A DNA stretch of 52,302 bases from contig JAFSLX010000021.1 in assembly GCA_017448185.1 (NCBI GenBank), forward strand, positions 1-52,302, in the 5' to 3' direction. The notes beneath the pieces were generated by a model. The model was not told the DNA's origin. It saw nothing but the letters and a program-made list of their open reading frames with translations, and made no database searches. The stretch is from Bacteroidales bacterium. Its GTDB lineage: Bacteria > Bacteroidota > Bacteroidia > Bacteroidales > P3. How positions within the stretch are numbered: position 1 is the stretch's first letter; the number at the start of each line of letters is the position of its first letter. Shown in pieces: positions 23,205-32,700 of the stretch. Made by a program: the position numbers and the translations under genes.

Positions 23205-23888
23205 ATGAAAAAAATATCAATTCTTGCTATTTTTTTGTCGATTTTCCTTTATGGACAATCACAGACGGTTATGACTCAGCGTATTGAGAAGAAGAGAGGT
23301 GCCATTGTCGAAATGGAAACCAACTATGGAAAAGTCCGCTTTTTACTGTATGAAGAGACTCCGATGCACAAAGAAAATTTCATTAAATTGGTTGAATCGG
23401 AGTTCTACAACGGGCTTCTTTTCCATCGCGTAATCAAAAAGTTTATGATTCAGGGTGGTGACCCAAAATCTCGTGAAGCAAAACCGGGTCAAATCCTTGG
23501 CGAGGGCAGCCTCGATTATACCATTCCGCCTGAATTCAACCCCGAATTGTTCCACAAACGTGGTGCCCTGTGTGCCGCCCGTTGGGGTGACGATGTGAAC
23601 CCCAAGAAAGAGTCGTCGTCATGCCAGTTCTATATCGTTCAGGGGCGGGTGTTCTCGAACGAGGAATTGGATAGGATGGAAGCAAACGGTGTGGGTAAAT
23701 TCTCTCCTGAACAGCGCAAGGTATACACTACTATCGGCGGTGCTCCCCACCTTGACGGCAACTATACTGTTTTCGGTGAAGTGATAGAAGGTATGGATGT
23801 GGTCGACAAGATCTGCATGGCTAGATGCGATAAGCATGACCGTCCGGAACGGGATGTGGTTATCATTAAAATGAAACTGATTGAATAA
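23205..23888 (+). CDS. Secreted cyclophilin-type peptidyl-prolyl isomerase
   Basis: The 227-residue protein has a signal peptide ending near QSQT (20) and a cyclophilin domain at about 33-226. The family motifs are GLLFHRVIKKFMIQGGDP (catalytic Arg and the Phe-Met-Gln core), CQFYIV and the HLDGNYTVFGEVIEGMDVVDKI ending. A short insert (GKFSPEQRKVYTTIGG) between the last two motifs is typical of Bacteroidota periplasmic forms. It folds exported proteins. The gene precedes pheS by 21 nt, which suggests co-transcription rather than a shared role. Confidence 0.93.
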   Translation: MKKISILAIFLSIFLYGQSQTVMTQRIEKKRGAIVEMETNYGKVRFLLYEETPMHKENFIKLVESEFYNGLLFHRVIKKFMIQGGDPKSREAKPGQILGEGSLDYTIPPEFNPELFHKRGALCAARWGDDVNPKKESSSCQFYIVQGRVFSNEELDRMEANGVGKFSPEQRKVYTTIGGAPHLDGNYTVFGEVIEGMDVVDKICMARCDKHDRPERDVVIIKMKLIE

Positions 23889-23909
23889 TTCTGCTATAAA
23901 GCTTTTGGA

Positions 23910-24959
23910 ATGAAAGAATTAATTGCAAAATACATTGAAGAAATCCGTGCTGCGAAAATAGACGGTATTGAAGATAAAGCCGCCGCGGTGGAACAGTTCC
24001 GCGTGCGTTTCCTTGGCCGCAAAGGTATTATGAACGAATTGTTTGAGCAATTCAAGAAGGCTCCAGGAGAACAGAAAAAAGAACTCGGCATTGCGCTGAA
24101 CCAGTTGAAGACTGCTGCACAAGAGAAGGTCGAAGAGTTTAAGAATTTTGTTGAGCAGTCGGTTGAACTCAATGATACACATGATCTTACGCTTCCATCC
24201 GATTTTGCTGACCGTGGCAGCCGCCATGTGCTTTCGGTGACGATGAACGAGATTGCCGACATTTTCGCCCGCATAGGTTTCACTATCGAAGACGGCCCGG
24301 AAATCGAGGATGACTATCATGTGTTCACTGCCCTCAACTTCGCCCCTGACCATCCGGCCCGCGACATGCAGGACACCTTTTTCGTCGAGAAGGACCCGAA
24401 CGTCAACAAACCTACCGATGTGCTGCTTCGTACCCACACTTCGGGGGTGCAAGTGCGAGTGATGGAACGCCAGAAACCGCCCATCAGGGTCATCATGCCT
24501 GGCCGTGTGTTCCGCAACGAAGCAATCAGCGCCCGCGCCCATTGCATTTTCCATCAGGTCGAAGGCCTGTATATCGACAAGAAGGTCTCCTTCACCGACC
24601 TCAAGCAGACACTCCTCTATTTCGCCAAGGAAATGTTTGGTCCAGACACTCAAATACGTCTGCGTCCCAGTTACTTCCCCTTCACCGAGCCCAGCGCCGA
24701 GATGGACATCTCGTGCAATATATGCGGTGGCAAGGGGTGTAATATCTGCAAGGGTACCGGCTGGCTCGAAATTCTGGGCTGTGGCATGGTCGACCCCAAT
24801 GTGCTTGAGGCTTCAGGCATTGACAGCAAGGAGTATTCTGGCTTTGCCTTCGGCATGGGTGTGGAACGTATGGCCATGCTCAAGTACCAGATTCGCGACC
24901 TCCGACTCTATTTCGAAAACGACCTGCGATTCCTGCACCAGTTTGATTCCCTCGTCTAA
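23910..24959 (+). CDS. pheS: Phenylalanine--tRNA ligase alpha subunit
   Basis: The 349-residue catalytic subunit has the N-terminal coiled-coil (residues 1-85), then the class II core: motif 1 around HPARDMQDTFF, motif 2 PGRVFRNEAISARAHCIFHQVEGL, the Cys-rich loop CNICGGKGCNICKGTGW of this subunit, and motif 3 GFAFGMGVERMAMLKY. It acts as an alpha2-beta2 enzyme in the cytoplasm; pheT is not in the window. The stop codon TAA overlaps the folB ATG by one base (TAATG), so translation is coupled. No T-box or Trp-leader was seen upstream. Confidence 0.97.
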   Translation: MKELIAKYIEEIRAAKIDGIEDKAAAVEQFRVRFLGRKGIMNELFEQFKKAPGEQKKELGIALNQLKTAAQEKVEEFKNFVEQSVELNDTHDLTLPSDFADRGSRHVLSVTMNEIADIFARIGFTIEDGPEIEDDYHVFTALNFAPDHPARDMQDTFFVEKDPNVNKPTDVLLRTHTSGVQVRVMERQKPPIRVIMPGRVFRNEAISARAHCIFHQVEGLYIDKKVSFTDLKQTLLYFAKEMFGPDTQIRLRPSYFPFTEPSAEMDISCNICGGKGCNICKGTGWLEILGCGMVDPNVLEASGIDSKEYSGFAFGMGVERMAMLKYQIRDLRLYFENDLRFLHQFDSLV

Positions 24960-25318
24960 TGGCGCGCATCGAAATCAACAACATGCGTTTCTATGCCCAT
25001 CACGGCTGTTTTGAGCAGGAGCGCATTATTGGTACCAACTTCCGCATCGACCTTGCTTTCGATACCGATACGTCGAAGGCGGAGTTGTCGGACGATATTG
25101 CCGATACGGTTAGCTATCTCGATGTGTATCAAGTGGTCAAGGCTCAGATGCAGAAGCCGTCGCACCTGCTTGAGCATGTGGCCCGGAGGGTAGGGGAGGC
25201 GGTGCTTCGTGACTTCGCTGCCGTCGCTTGGGTCAAGGTGACGGTGCACAAACTTAATCCGCCACTGGGCGGACAGATGGACTCGGTCAGCGTCGCTATC
25301 GAACTTTCAAGAAATTAA
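24959..25318 (+). CDS. folB: Dihydroneopterin aldolase
   Basis: This enzyme cleaves 7,8-dihydroneopterin to 6-hydroxymethyl-7,8-dihydropterin in folate synthesis. The 119-residue T-fold protein has RIEINNMRFYAHHGCFEQER (the FYAHHGC substrate loop), SYLDVYQVV, and the VKVTVHKLNPPLGG catalytic-Lys segment that ends the family. Folate and queuosine-precursor synthesis share dihydroneopterin triphosphate as an upstream intermediate, but folB is not in the que operon. The last gene of the cyclophilin-pheS-folB unit, it ends 38 nt before the inverted array at 25357. Confidence 0.94.
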   Translation: MARIEINNMRFYAHHGCFEQERIIGTNFRIDLAFDTDTSKAELSDDIADTVSYLDVYQVVKAQMQKPSHLLEHVARRVGEAVLRDFAAVAWVKVTVHKLNPPLGGQMDSVSVAIELSRN

Positions 25319-25356
25319 GCTTTGTACATCAGCCTTGCTTCTGCTGATGCTCGGTT

Positions 25357-25425
25357 GATATTCAGTAGTTGTTCGGTCGTTGTTCAGTCATTCACTGAAC
25401 AACGACCGAACAACTACTGGATATC
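25357..25425. repeat. Inverted array of 11-nt units, copy C, between convergent genes
   Basis: Left units GATATTCAGTA (25357-25367), GTTGTTCGGTC (25368-25378) and GTTGTTCAGTC (25379-25389), spacer ATTCA (25390-25394), then CTGAACAACGA, CCGAACAACTA and CTGGATATC. The two arms pair almost perfectly over about 32 bp, with an A/G difference near the outer end. Its place between folB (+) and radC (-) suits a bidirectional terminator, but it has no T-tract. Confidence 0.92.
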
Positions 25426-25445
25426 TGACGGCCAACACTTGGATG

Positions 25446-26159
25446 TCAAATGAGTCCTTCGTCGTGGAAACTGTAGTAGTCGGCTTGGCCCGAGGGCGAT
25501 ATGCCGAGGATGAGATGGTCGAAGAGTTTGATTTGTAGCAATTTGCCTGCATCGTGGATGCGATGCGTCAGTTCGCGGTCGTCGCGGCTTGGTTTCAGCA
25601 GGCCTGAGGGGTGGTTGTGGGCCACAATCAGCGACACGGCTTTTTGTTCGAGGGCGATGCGGAACAGTATGCGCAGGTCGACTGGTGTGGCGGTCTGTCC
25701 GCCCGATGCAATTCGCTGGCGGTGAAGTACTTTGTTTCGGTTGCTAAGGTAGATGGCCCAGAATTCTTCGTGGTCAAGGTCGGCCAGTATGGGTGACATG
25801 TAGCGGAAGATGTGTCCGCTGTCGCCCAGTACCACCTCTTTGCCTTCGCTCACCTCGCCCAGCAGCCGCCGTCCAAGTTCGAGGGCAGCCATCAGGGTGG
25901 TGCTTTTGGCTATGCCGAGCCCTTTGATATGGCTTAACTGGCTGAATTCCATTTGTGAGAGGGTGGTCAGGCTGTTGTCGGCCCGGGCCAGCACCTCTTT
26001 GGCGACGGCGACGGCGCTTTTGCCCTGCAGCCCACTGCGCAGCAGAATGGCGATCAGCTCGGCGTTCGACAGCTCTTTTTTGCCGCGGTTGAGCATTTTT
26101 TCGCGTGGTTTGTCCTCGTCGGCCCACTCTTTGACGGTCAGAGAAAAATTATCGTTCAT
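25446..26159 (-). CDS. radC: RadC-family JAB (MPN+) domain protein
   Basis: The 237-residue protein has an N-terminal helix-hairpin-helix-like region (LSHIKGLGIAKSTTLMAALELGRRLL, about 75-100) and a C-terminal JAB/MPN+ domain whose JAMM metal motif is HNHPSG (181-186) with a downstream Asp (193). The conserved Glu (about 131-132, EE) is also present. RadC is named for DNA repair but its function is unproven. It stands alone on the minus strand, with a promoter near 26188-26195 in a divergent region shared with secDF. Confidence 0.93.
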   Translation of the reverse strand: MNDNFSLTVKEWADEDKPREKMLNRGKKELSNAELIAILLRSGLQGKSAVAVAKEVLARADNSLTTLSQMEFSQLSHIKGLGIAKSTTLMAALELGRRLLGEVSEGKEVVLGDSGHIFRYMSPILADLDHEEFWAIYLSNRNKVLHRQRIASGGQTATPVDLRILFRIALEQKAVSLIVAHNHPSGLLKPSRDDRELTHRIHDAGKLLQIKLFDHLILGISPSGQADYYSFHDEGLI

Positions 26160-26187
26160 ATCTCATTGGTAATCTACAATTTTGATG

Positions 26188-26195
26188 CAAAGATA
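26188..26195 (-). promoter_or_regulatory. -7 promoter element of radC
   Basis: The minus strand reads TATCTTTG (TAnnTTTG), 28 nt before the radC start. Confidence 0.6.
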
Positions 26196-26215
26196 CATGT
26201 TTTTTTTTGATTTTG

Positions 26216-26246
26216 TTTGTTATATCAATAAAAATGCTTATTTTTG
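26216..26246 (+). promoter_or_regulatory. Promoter of secDF and probably the downstream genes
   Basis: -33 TTTG (26216-26219) and -7 TATTTTTG (26239-26246) are exactly 19 bp apart. It lies 46 nt before the secDF ATG. No terminator is seen until 39824. Confidence 0.8.
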
Positions 26247-26292
26247 CATATTCAAAGTGAATGTAAAAATAATATAAATTTATACATAAACT

Positions 26293-29200
26293 ATGCAGAA
26301 TAAAGGACTTATCAGATTTTTGGCTTGGTCGTTCGCATTGGTATGTTTGTTCCAATTGTCGTTTACTTTTGTGACGTCGCACATCGAACGAAAGGCTAAA
26401 GCCGAAGCAAAAAACTACGTTAACAGCGAAAACGTGCGGAATTTGGTTGCAGGCAGAACGAGCAACCAGTTTGATGCCCAGATTTTGATGGATTCGATCC
26501 AGAATGCACGTGAAGCTCACTACCTCGATTCGATGGCCGCAGAGAAGGTTTATCTCGGCTATACCTATCGTCAATGCCAGGCCCGTGAAATCAACCTCGG
26601 CCTTGACCTGAAGGGTGGTATGAATGTGATGCTCGAGGTCTCCACCGTGGACGTTGTCCGCGCTCTGGCCGACCACACGGAGGACACCCTGTTCAACCAT
26701 GCAATCGACGTCGCGTTGGCCAACCAGAAGAGAACCACCAACCGCGATTTCGTTTCTCTGTTCTACGATGCTATCACTTCGCTCGACCCCAATGTCTCGC
26801 TTGCCTCTTACTTCAGCAGCCAGCTGCGCGATAAAATCAAACTTGGCGACCGCAACGAGGACGTTATCCGCGTGGTCAAGGAGGAAGCCAGCAGCGCTTA
26901 TGACCGTACCTATCAGATTCTCAGCCAGCGTATCGACAAGTTTGGCGTTGCCCAGCCCACCATTCAGAAGCTCAGCGCATCGGAGCGCATCTTGGTCGAG
27001 CTTCCCGGCGTGAAAGAACCCGAGCGTGTCCGCAAACTCCTGCAGGGTACCGCCCAGTTGGAGTTCTGGCTGACCTATGACAACAGCGAGGCTTTCCGCT
27101 TCCTCGAAGCCGCCAACAAGTATCTCGCTTCGGTTAACGCCACTGTCGAGACCGAAGAAACTGCTGAGACCGAAGAGGTGGCCGAGGCTACCGAAGAGGA
27201 CAGTATCCAGTCGAAACTTGACCAGCTCACCGCCGGTGCCGGTGCAACTCCTGCCCAGGCTCAGGCTGCCAACGATGAGAATGCCCAGAACAATCCTCTC
27301 TTCCGTCTGTTGATGCCCTACATCACCGCTGACGGCCAGCTTCTGCCTGGCCCCATTGTTGGCCTCGCTGCCGGCAAGGACCGCAATGCTATCAACGAGA
27401 TGCTTGAGAAGGCTGCCGAGAAGAAAGTGTTCGACCCCCGCACCGTCAAGTTCCGCTGGTCTGCCAAAGCTGACGAACATTTTGGCCCCGACACCTATGT
27501 GCTCTATGCCATCAAGATAACCACCCGCGACGGTTCCGCACTGCTCGACGGTGGTTGCATCTCTGATGCCCGTCAGGATTTCTCCACCGTCGGTGGCAAC
27601 GAAATCTCGATGACGATGAACAGCGAAGGTGCCCGCGAATGGAAACGCATCACTGGCGAGAATGTGGGCAACTGCATCGCCATTGTGCTTGACGATCAGG
27701 TCTATTCGGCTCCCCGTGTCAACGGCGAAATCGCCGGTGGCCGTTCCTCGATTACCGGTGACTTCACCCTCGAGGAGGCCAAGGACCTTGCCAATATCCT
27801 CAAGTCCGGTAAACTCCCCGCTCCTGCCGTTATCGTGCAGGAGGCTGTGGTTGGACCTTCGCTTGGTCAGGAGTCGATCCGCAACGGTCTTATCTCTTTC
27901 ATCCTTGCCTTTATCGTTGTGCTGATTTACATGGTGATCTTCTACAACCGCGCTGGTTGGGTCTCCGTGGCTGCACTTATTACTAATGTATTCCTTCTTA
28001 TAGGAATCCTTGCCTCGATTGGTTCTGTGCTCACACTGCCGGGCATCGCCGGTATCGTGCTGACCATGGCTATGGCTGTCGACGGCAATGTGATTATCTA
28101 TGAACGTATTAAAGAGGAAATTCGTTCGGGTGCCAGCATCACCAATGCTGTTGAGAACGGTTTCAAGAACGCTTATTCGGCCATTATCGACGGTCAGGTG
28201 ACCACCTTCCTGCTCGGTCTTGTGCTGATTATGTTCGGTTCCGGTGCTGTACAGGGTTTCGCAGTCACTCTCTGCATCGGTATTGTCACTTCGCTCTTCA
28301 CTTCGATCTTTATCACCCGCTTGATTATTGATTCGAGCCTCAATCACAAGCGCAAGATGAACTTCTCGTTCTCTTTCTCTGAGAATTTCTTGCGCAATGC
28401 ACACTTCGACTTCCTTGGCCGTCGCAAGATGTTCTACACCATTGCTGCCATTGCTATCGTGATTTGTGTTGCCAGCTTCTGTGTCCGTGGTTTGAGCTTC
28501 GGTATCGACTTCTCGGGTGGTCGCACCTATGTGGTGCGCTTCGACCAGCCTGTCAGCGCCGTGGATGTGCGCTCCGATTTGGCTAAACAGTTTGAAGATG
28601 CTCCCGAGGTGAAGACCTATGGTCCCTCGAACCAGTTGAAGATTACCACCAAGTATAAGATTGCTGAAGACGGCGATGCCGTGAAGAACGAGATTGTTGA
28701 GAAACTCTATGCCGGTACAGGCAAGTACTTCTCGACCCCCGTTACACTTGAGGAATTCAAGTCGACCGAGACCAATCCTCTTGGTATTATCCAGGCTGAT
28801 CAGGTTGGAGGCACGATTGCCCACGACAACCTTGTCCATTCGATTTGGGCTGTTATCGGTGGTCTGCTTGTGATGTTTGTCTATATTGGACTCCGCTTCC
28901 GCAGCTGGCGTTTCGGTCTTGGTTCAGTGGCAGCACTGGCCCACGATACCGTTCTTGTCATCGGTCTCTTCTCGCTGCTGTATGGTCTGCTGCCGTTCAA
29001 CCTGGAGGTTGACCAGTACTTTATCTCGGCCGTGCTGACGGTTATCGGTTACTCTATCAATGCCACCGTGGTTATCTTCGACCGTGTGCGTGAGTATCGT
29101 AAACTTTATCCGAAGCGCAACCTGAAGACCCACATGAACGATGCAATCAATTCCACTCTTGCCCGTACGGTCAATACTTCGGGTACGACTTTTGTCACCT

Positions 29201-29358
29201 TGCTGATGATGTTCATCTTCGGAGGTGAGGTCATCCGTGGATTCATTTTCGCCCTGTTGGTTGGTGTGTTGGTCGGTGTCTTCTCGTCACTGTGCATCGC
29301 TTGTGCTGTGGTGTACGAAATCTCGAAAAAGGAGAAAGCAAAAGAACTGGCGCAGTAA
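26293..29358 (+). CDS. secDF: Fused protein translocase SecDF
   Basis: The 1021-residue inner-membrane protein uses the proton gradient to pull exported proteins through SecYEG. SecD half: an N-terminal transmembrane helix, the P1 motif LGLDLKGGMN (102-111), a large periplasmic part with an unusual Glu/Ala/Gln-rich insert (about 285-335), then SISFILAFIVVLIYMVI and three more helices with ...MAVDGNVIIYERIKEE. SecF half from about 730: GLSFGIDFSGGR, then the five remaining helices and SINATVVIFDRVRE. The fusion of SecD and SecF is the usual Bacteroidota arrangement. Gene neighbours are a small membrane protein, a TonB-dependent receptor, a large secreted protein and a PorV/PorQ barrel. Confidence 0.97.
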   Translation: MQNKGLIRFLAWSFALVCLFQLSFTFVTSHIERKAKAEAKNYVNSENVRNLVAGRTSNQFDAQILMDSIQNAREAHYLDSMAAEKVYLGYTYRQCQAREINLGLDLKGGMNVMLEVSTVDVVRALADHTEDTLFNHAIDVALANQKRTTNRDFVSLFYDAITSLDPNVSLASYFSSQLRDKIKLGDRNEDVIRVVKEEASSAYDRTYQILSQRIDKFGVAQPTIQKLSASERILVELPGVKEPERVRKLLQGTAQLEFWLTYDNSEAFRFLEAANKYLASVNATVETEETAETEEVAEATEEDSIQSKLDQLTAGAGATPAQAQAANDENAQNNPLFRLLMPYITADGQLLPGPIVGLAAGKDRNAINEMLEKAAEKKVFDPRTVKFRWSAKADEHFGPDTYVLYAIKITTRDGSALLDGGCISDARQDFSTVGGNEISMTMNSEGAREWKRITGENVGNCIAIVLDDQVYSAPRVNGEIAGGRSSITGDFTLEEAKDLANILKSGKLPAPAVIVQEAVVGPSLGQESIRNGLISFILAFIVVLIYMVIFYNRAGWVSVAALITNVFLLIGILASIGSVLTLPGIAGIVLTMAMAVDGNVIIYERIKEEIRSGASITNAVENGFKNAYSAIIDGQVTTFLLGLVLIMFGSGAVQGFAVTLCIGIVTSLFTSIFITRLIIDSSLNHKRKMNFSFSFSENFLRNAHFDFLGRRKMFYTIAAIAIVICVASFCVRGLSFGIDFSGGRTYVVRFDQPVSAVDVRSDLAKQFEDAPEVKTYGPSNQLKITTKYKIAEDGDAVKNEIVEKLYAGTGKYFSTPVTLEEFKSTETNPLGIIQADQVGGTIAHDNLVHSIWAVIGGLLVMFVYIGLRFRSWRFGLGSVAALAHDTVLVIGLFSLLYGLLPFNLEVDQYFISAVLTVIGYSINATVVIFDRVREYRKLYPKRNLKTHMNDAINSTLARTVNTSGTTFVTLLMMFIFGGEVIRGFIFALLVGVLVGVFSSLCIACAVVYEISKKEKAKELAQ

Positions 29359-29382
29359 CTATAGATATTGTCAGAATAAGAT

Positions 29383-29754
29383 ATGAAGTTTGCTCTAACC
29401 ATATTATTCGTCATGGGCTCCATCATGATAGCCCTCTACTCGAAGTTCAAGCGCGTGCTTGCCGAGCAGGAGGGTTGGCAGGATGCGCAATCGGAAAAAC
29501 GCCCAGATGAAGATACCAACGACTTTTTCTCCTTCGAGGACGAGGGGGAAAAAGTCGTTGTTGAGCAGCCTTCGTATTTTACCTATGAGGCTCCGGTGGC
29601 CGAGCAGGCACAGCCGAGACCTTTCAAGGCAAACAAGCAGCCTGTGTTCGTGGAAGAGACTCCACAAATGGGATTCGACCTTCGTCAGGCGGTTATATAT
29701 CAGACAATATTGAACAATAATTATATACGGGAAATTAATCAACAAAATCAATAA
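29383..29754 (+). CDS. Small membrane-anchored protein with acidic tail
   Basis: In this 123-residue protein the N-terminus is a transmembrane or signal-anchor segment (MKFALTILFVMGSIMIALYSKF), followed by an acidic, low-complexity part (RPDEDTNDFFSFEDEGEKVVVEQPS) and a C-terminal helix (GFDLRQAVIYQTILNNNYIREIN). No known family is recognised. The gene lies 24 nt after secDF and 19 nt before the TonB-receptor gene. The FDLRQAVIYQTILNN-Y-I segment has the look of a helix that binds a partner protein, perhaps a Sec or outer-membrane component; that is a guess. Confidence 0.75.
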   Translation: MKFALTILFVMGSIMIALYSKFKRVLAEQEGWQDAQSEKRPDEDTNDFFSFEDEGEKVVVEQPSYFTYEAPVAEQAQPRPFKANKQPVFVEETPQMGFDLRQAVIYQTILNNNYIREINQQNQ

Positions 29755-29773
29755 TCTCTTTACAATTAACGCA

Positions 29774-32700
29774 ATGAGAATGTTTAAAAAAGTACTATTG
29801 ACTTTTGGACTCTTGCTGCTGGCAGAGATGGCCGCTCTGGCTCAAGGTACGATGAAGGGAACTATCATCGATGCCAAGACCAAGGAGCCTTTGCCCTTTG
29901 CCAACGTGATTGCCAAGCAAGACGGCAAACAAGTCCTTGTCGGAGTATCCGACTTTGATGGTGTTTACACTATCAAACCGCTCCCTGTGGGTAAGTATGA
30001 CCTCGAAGTCCGTTCGGTGGGGTATGCCACTTACCTTCAAACAGGTATCAACGTAAAGGCTTCGGGTTTCACCGTGGTTGATGTAGAACTCAAATCGGAG
30101 GCTGTTGCCCTTGAAGCTGTTGAAATCGTAGAGTCAAAAGTGCCGGTTATTGAAATCGGTTCCGCTGAGTCTGGTACTCGTCTTTCTGACGATGATATCA
30201 AACGTATGCCCGGTAACTCTGTCGACGCTATTGTTGCAGCTGTTGGTGGTGTGGGTTACGATGACGGTGGTACCGGTTCGGCCCGTGGTGAGGGCGGCAT
30301 GGTGACCATGCAGGGTAATGTTCGTAAACGTACGGGTGTCTCTGTGCCGAAGGATGCTATCGCCGAGATTCAAGTCATTCTTGGTGGTACACCTGCCAGC
30401 ATCGGTGAGGCTATCGGTGGTACGCAGATTATCACCCTCAAACCCCCGACCAGCCAGTTCAAAGGTATGGTCCGTTGGGAGGGCTATCTGGACTACCGTC
30501 TGTACAACACGTTGATGCTGTATTTGACCGGTCCGGTTTTCAAGAAGAGTTACAAATATGACGATGGCTCCTCGATGGAGCGCACTCTGGTGGGCTTCCG
30601 TTTCAACGCGCAGGCTCAGTATGAGAAATCACCCTTCTATCGTGTGAAAGGTCATCGTTATCAGATTGTCAACGACGAGCTCGTTCAGCAGTTTGAACAG
30701 AATCCTCTTTCGTACGACCCCCTGACGGGTGCTGTCAACTATGCGGCTGAGGCTAATCTGCATGCAGGTGATTTCCATGAGATTACCCGTCTCACCTCGA
30801 AGGACTTCTACGGAGAGAATGCTTCGAGCCGTGTCCCAAACCTGCAGTACTTTGCCATCGCCATGGAGGGTGCTTTGGACTTCCGTTTCTCGGATTACGC
30901 CACGTTAACCGTCACCGGAGAGTTTAGCGCCAGCCATTCGCCAAGCGCTTCCATCTCGCCCTTGGCTATGCCATTGTCCGGTTCGATGGTGACTGAGTCG
31001 CGTAATATGGTGCTGACGGTCGACTTTACGCAACGCTTCCCCGATGCCGAGTCTTCCAATGCTGACGAGGCCAAGTCTTCGTCTGCCATTAAGAATGTCA
31101 TGTACAACATCACAGGTATGGTTAACCGCTATACAGCCAAGGCTTATAATGAAAACTTTGGCGGTAGTCTTGACGATGTGTTTAAGTATGGTTATATTGG
31201 TAAGTTTATTACGGAAAAGGTTCCTACCTATGAGTTGCAGATGTTTGATCATGATGGTATTTCGCAGATGGCTTATGTGCAGAACAACTGGGTTGATAAT
31301 GTCACCTATGTTCCCGGGAGTGGCATTTACAATCCTATTTTGGCAAATTATAACGAGCAGCTTTTCACCAGCGACGAGTTCCAGGATGTCCGTCCGTATC
31401 TTTCCACAATGGACTACATCCGTGGCTATAAAGGCTTGTTCAACGGTGACTCTCCTTCGTCGATTTACGGTCTGATTAGCAACGTCGGTGTTCAAAGTGC
31501 CAGTTATTCGAAGGCACAGAACGACTATCTCTATTTGCAGGCCAAGGCCTCGGCCGACATTCACGGTCACGAAATCGAGGTTGGTTTCCAGTATGACCAA
31601 ATGTGGCAGTCGTCTTACTCTTTGGGTGCTTACAACCTGTGGACGATTATGCGTCAGAATGCCAACCTTCACATCTCGCAGATGGACCTGAACAATCCTA
31701 TCATTGAGCAAAGAGGTTCGCAGCTGTATGTTAATTATAATCGTCTAGAGAATGCTGACCAACAGACCCCGTTCGATGCAGCTTTCCGTGATTATTTGAT
31801 TAGTATTGGCGAAGATGTTGACAATCTCACGTGGATTGATATTGACCGCTATACGCCTGACTATTTCCAGAAAGCAGGTGGCCTTGAAATGTTCTCCGCC
31901 AATGAGTTGTTTAACAGTGGTAACTCGATTGTTTCGTATCAGGGATTTGACCACACTGGTAAGAAATACAATGGAGCTAACTGGGATTTGGAGAAATTCT
32001 TCAACCCTGGTGAGAGCAAATACCAATATCTTCCCTCGTTCTCGCCCATTTACATGGCTGGTTATATTCAGGATAAGTTCTATTTCCAGGATCTTATCTT
32101 CAATGTCGGTGTTCGTGTCGACTATTTCAATGGCAACCAGTATGTGCTGAAAGATCCGTATCTGCTGTATGAATCCTACACTGTGGGTGATTTGAGAAAA
32201 GGTAACGCTACTTATGGCTATTCCGGTGATATTTATTCTGGTGCTGGGGATGATTGGGTGCCCTATGTGAACAAGGTTCCCGATGAAACCGCTCCGACTG
32301 CCCCTACAATTGTTGGTTATCGTGACATGGCCGGTAACTGGTATGATGCAAGAGGTACTTTGGTGAATTCGCCAAGCGAAGTGAATGGTGTGTCTGGTAA
32401 ACCGACACCTTATCGTACTCCTGCCGGTCAGCAGACTGTTGCCGACGGTACAGTCCATAAGGATGGTGTGTTCGAGCGTTATACTCCGCAGATTGTAGCC
32501 ATGCCTCGTATCGCCTTCTCGTTCCCGATTGGTGACAAATCACAATTCAAAGCCAGTTACGATATTATTGCCCGTCGTCCCTCTTCGTATTGGGAGGCTA
32601 GCTACTTGAGCTACATGTATATGTCTCAGATTTCCTCTGTTTCGAACCCCAACTTGAAACCAGAGCGAATCACTAACTATGAGTTGGGCTTCCAGCAAGC

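Noticed and set aside
26149..28839. 896-codon open frame on the minus strand across secDF and the secDF promoter
   Set aside because: It runs through the radC start and the secDF promoter, has no recognisable domain, and mirrors the codon bias of secDF. Its length alone is not evidence.
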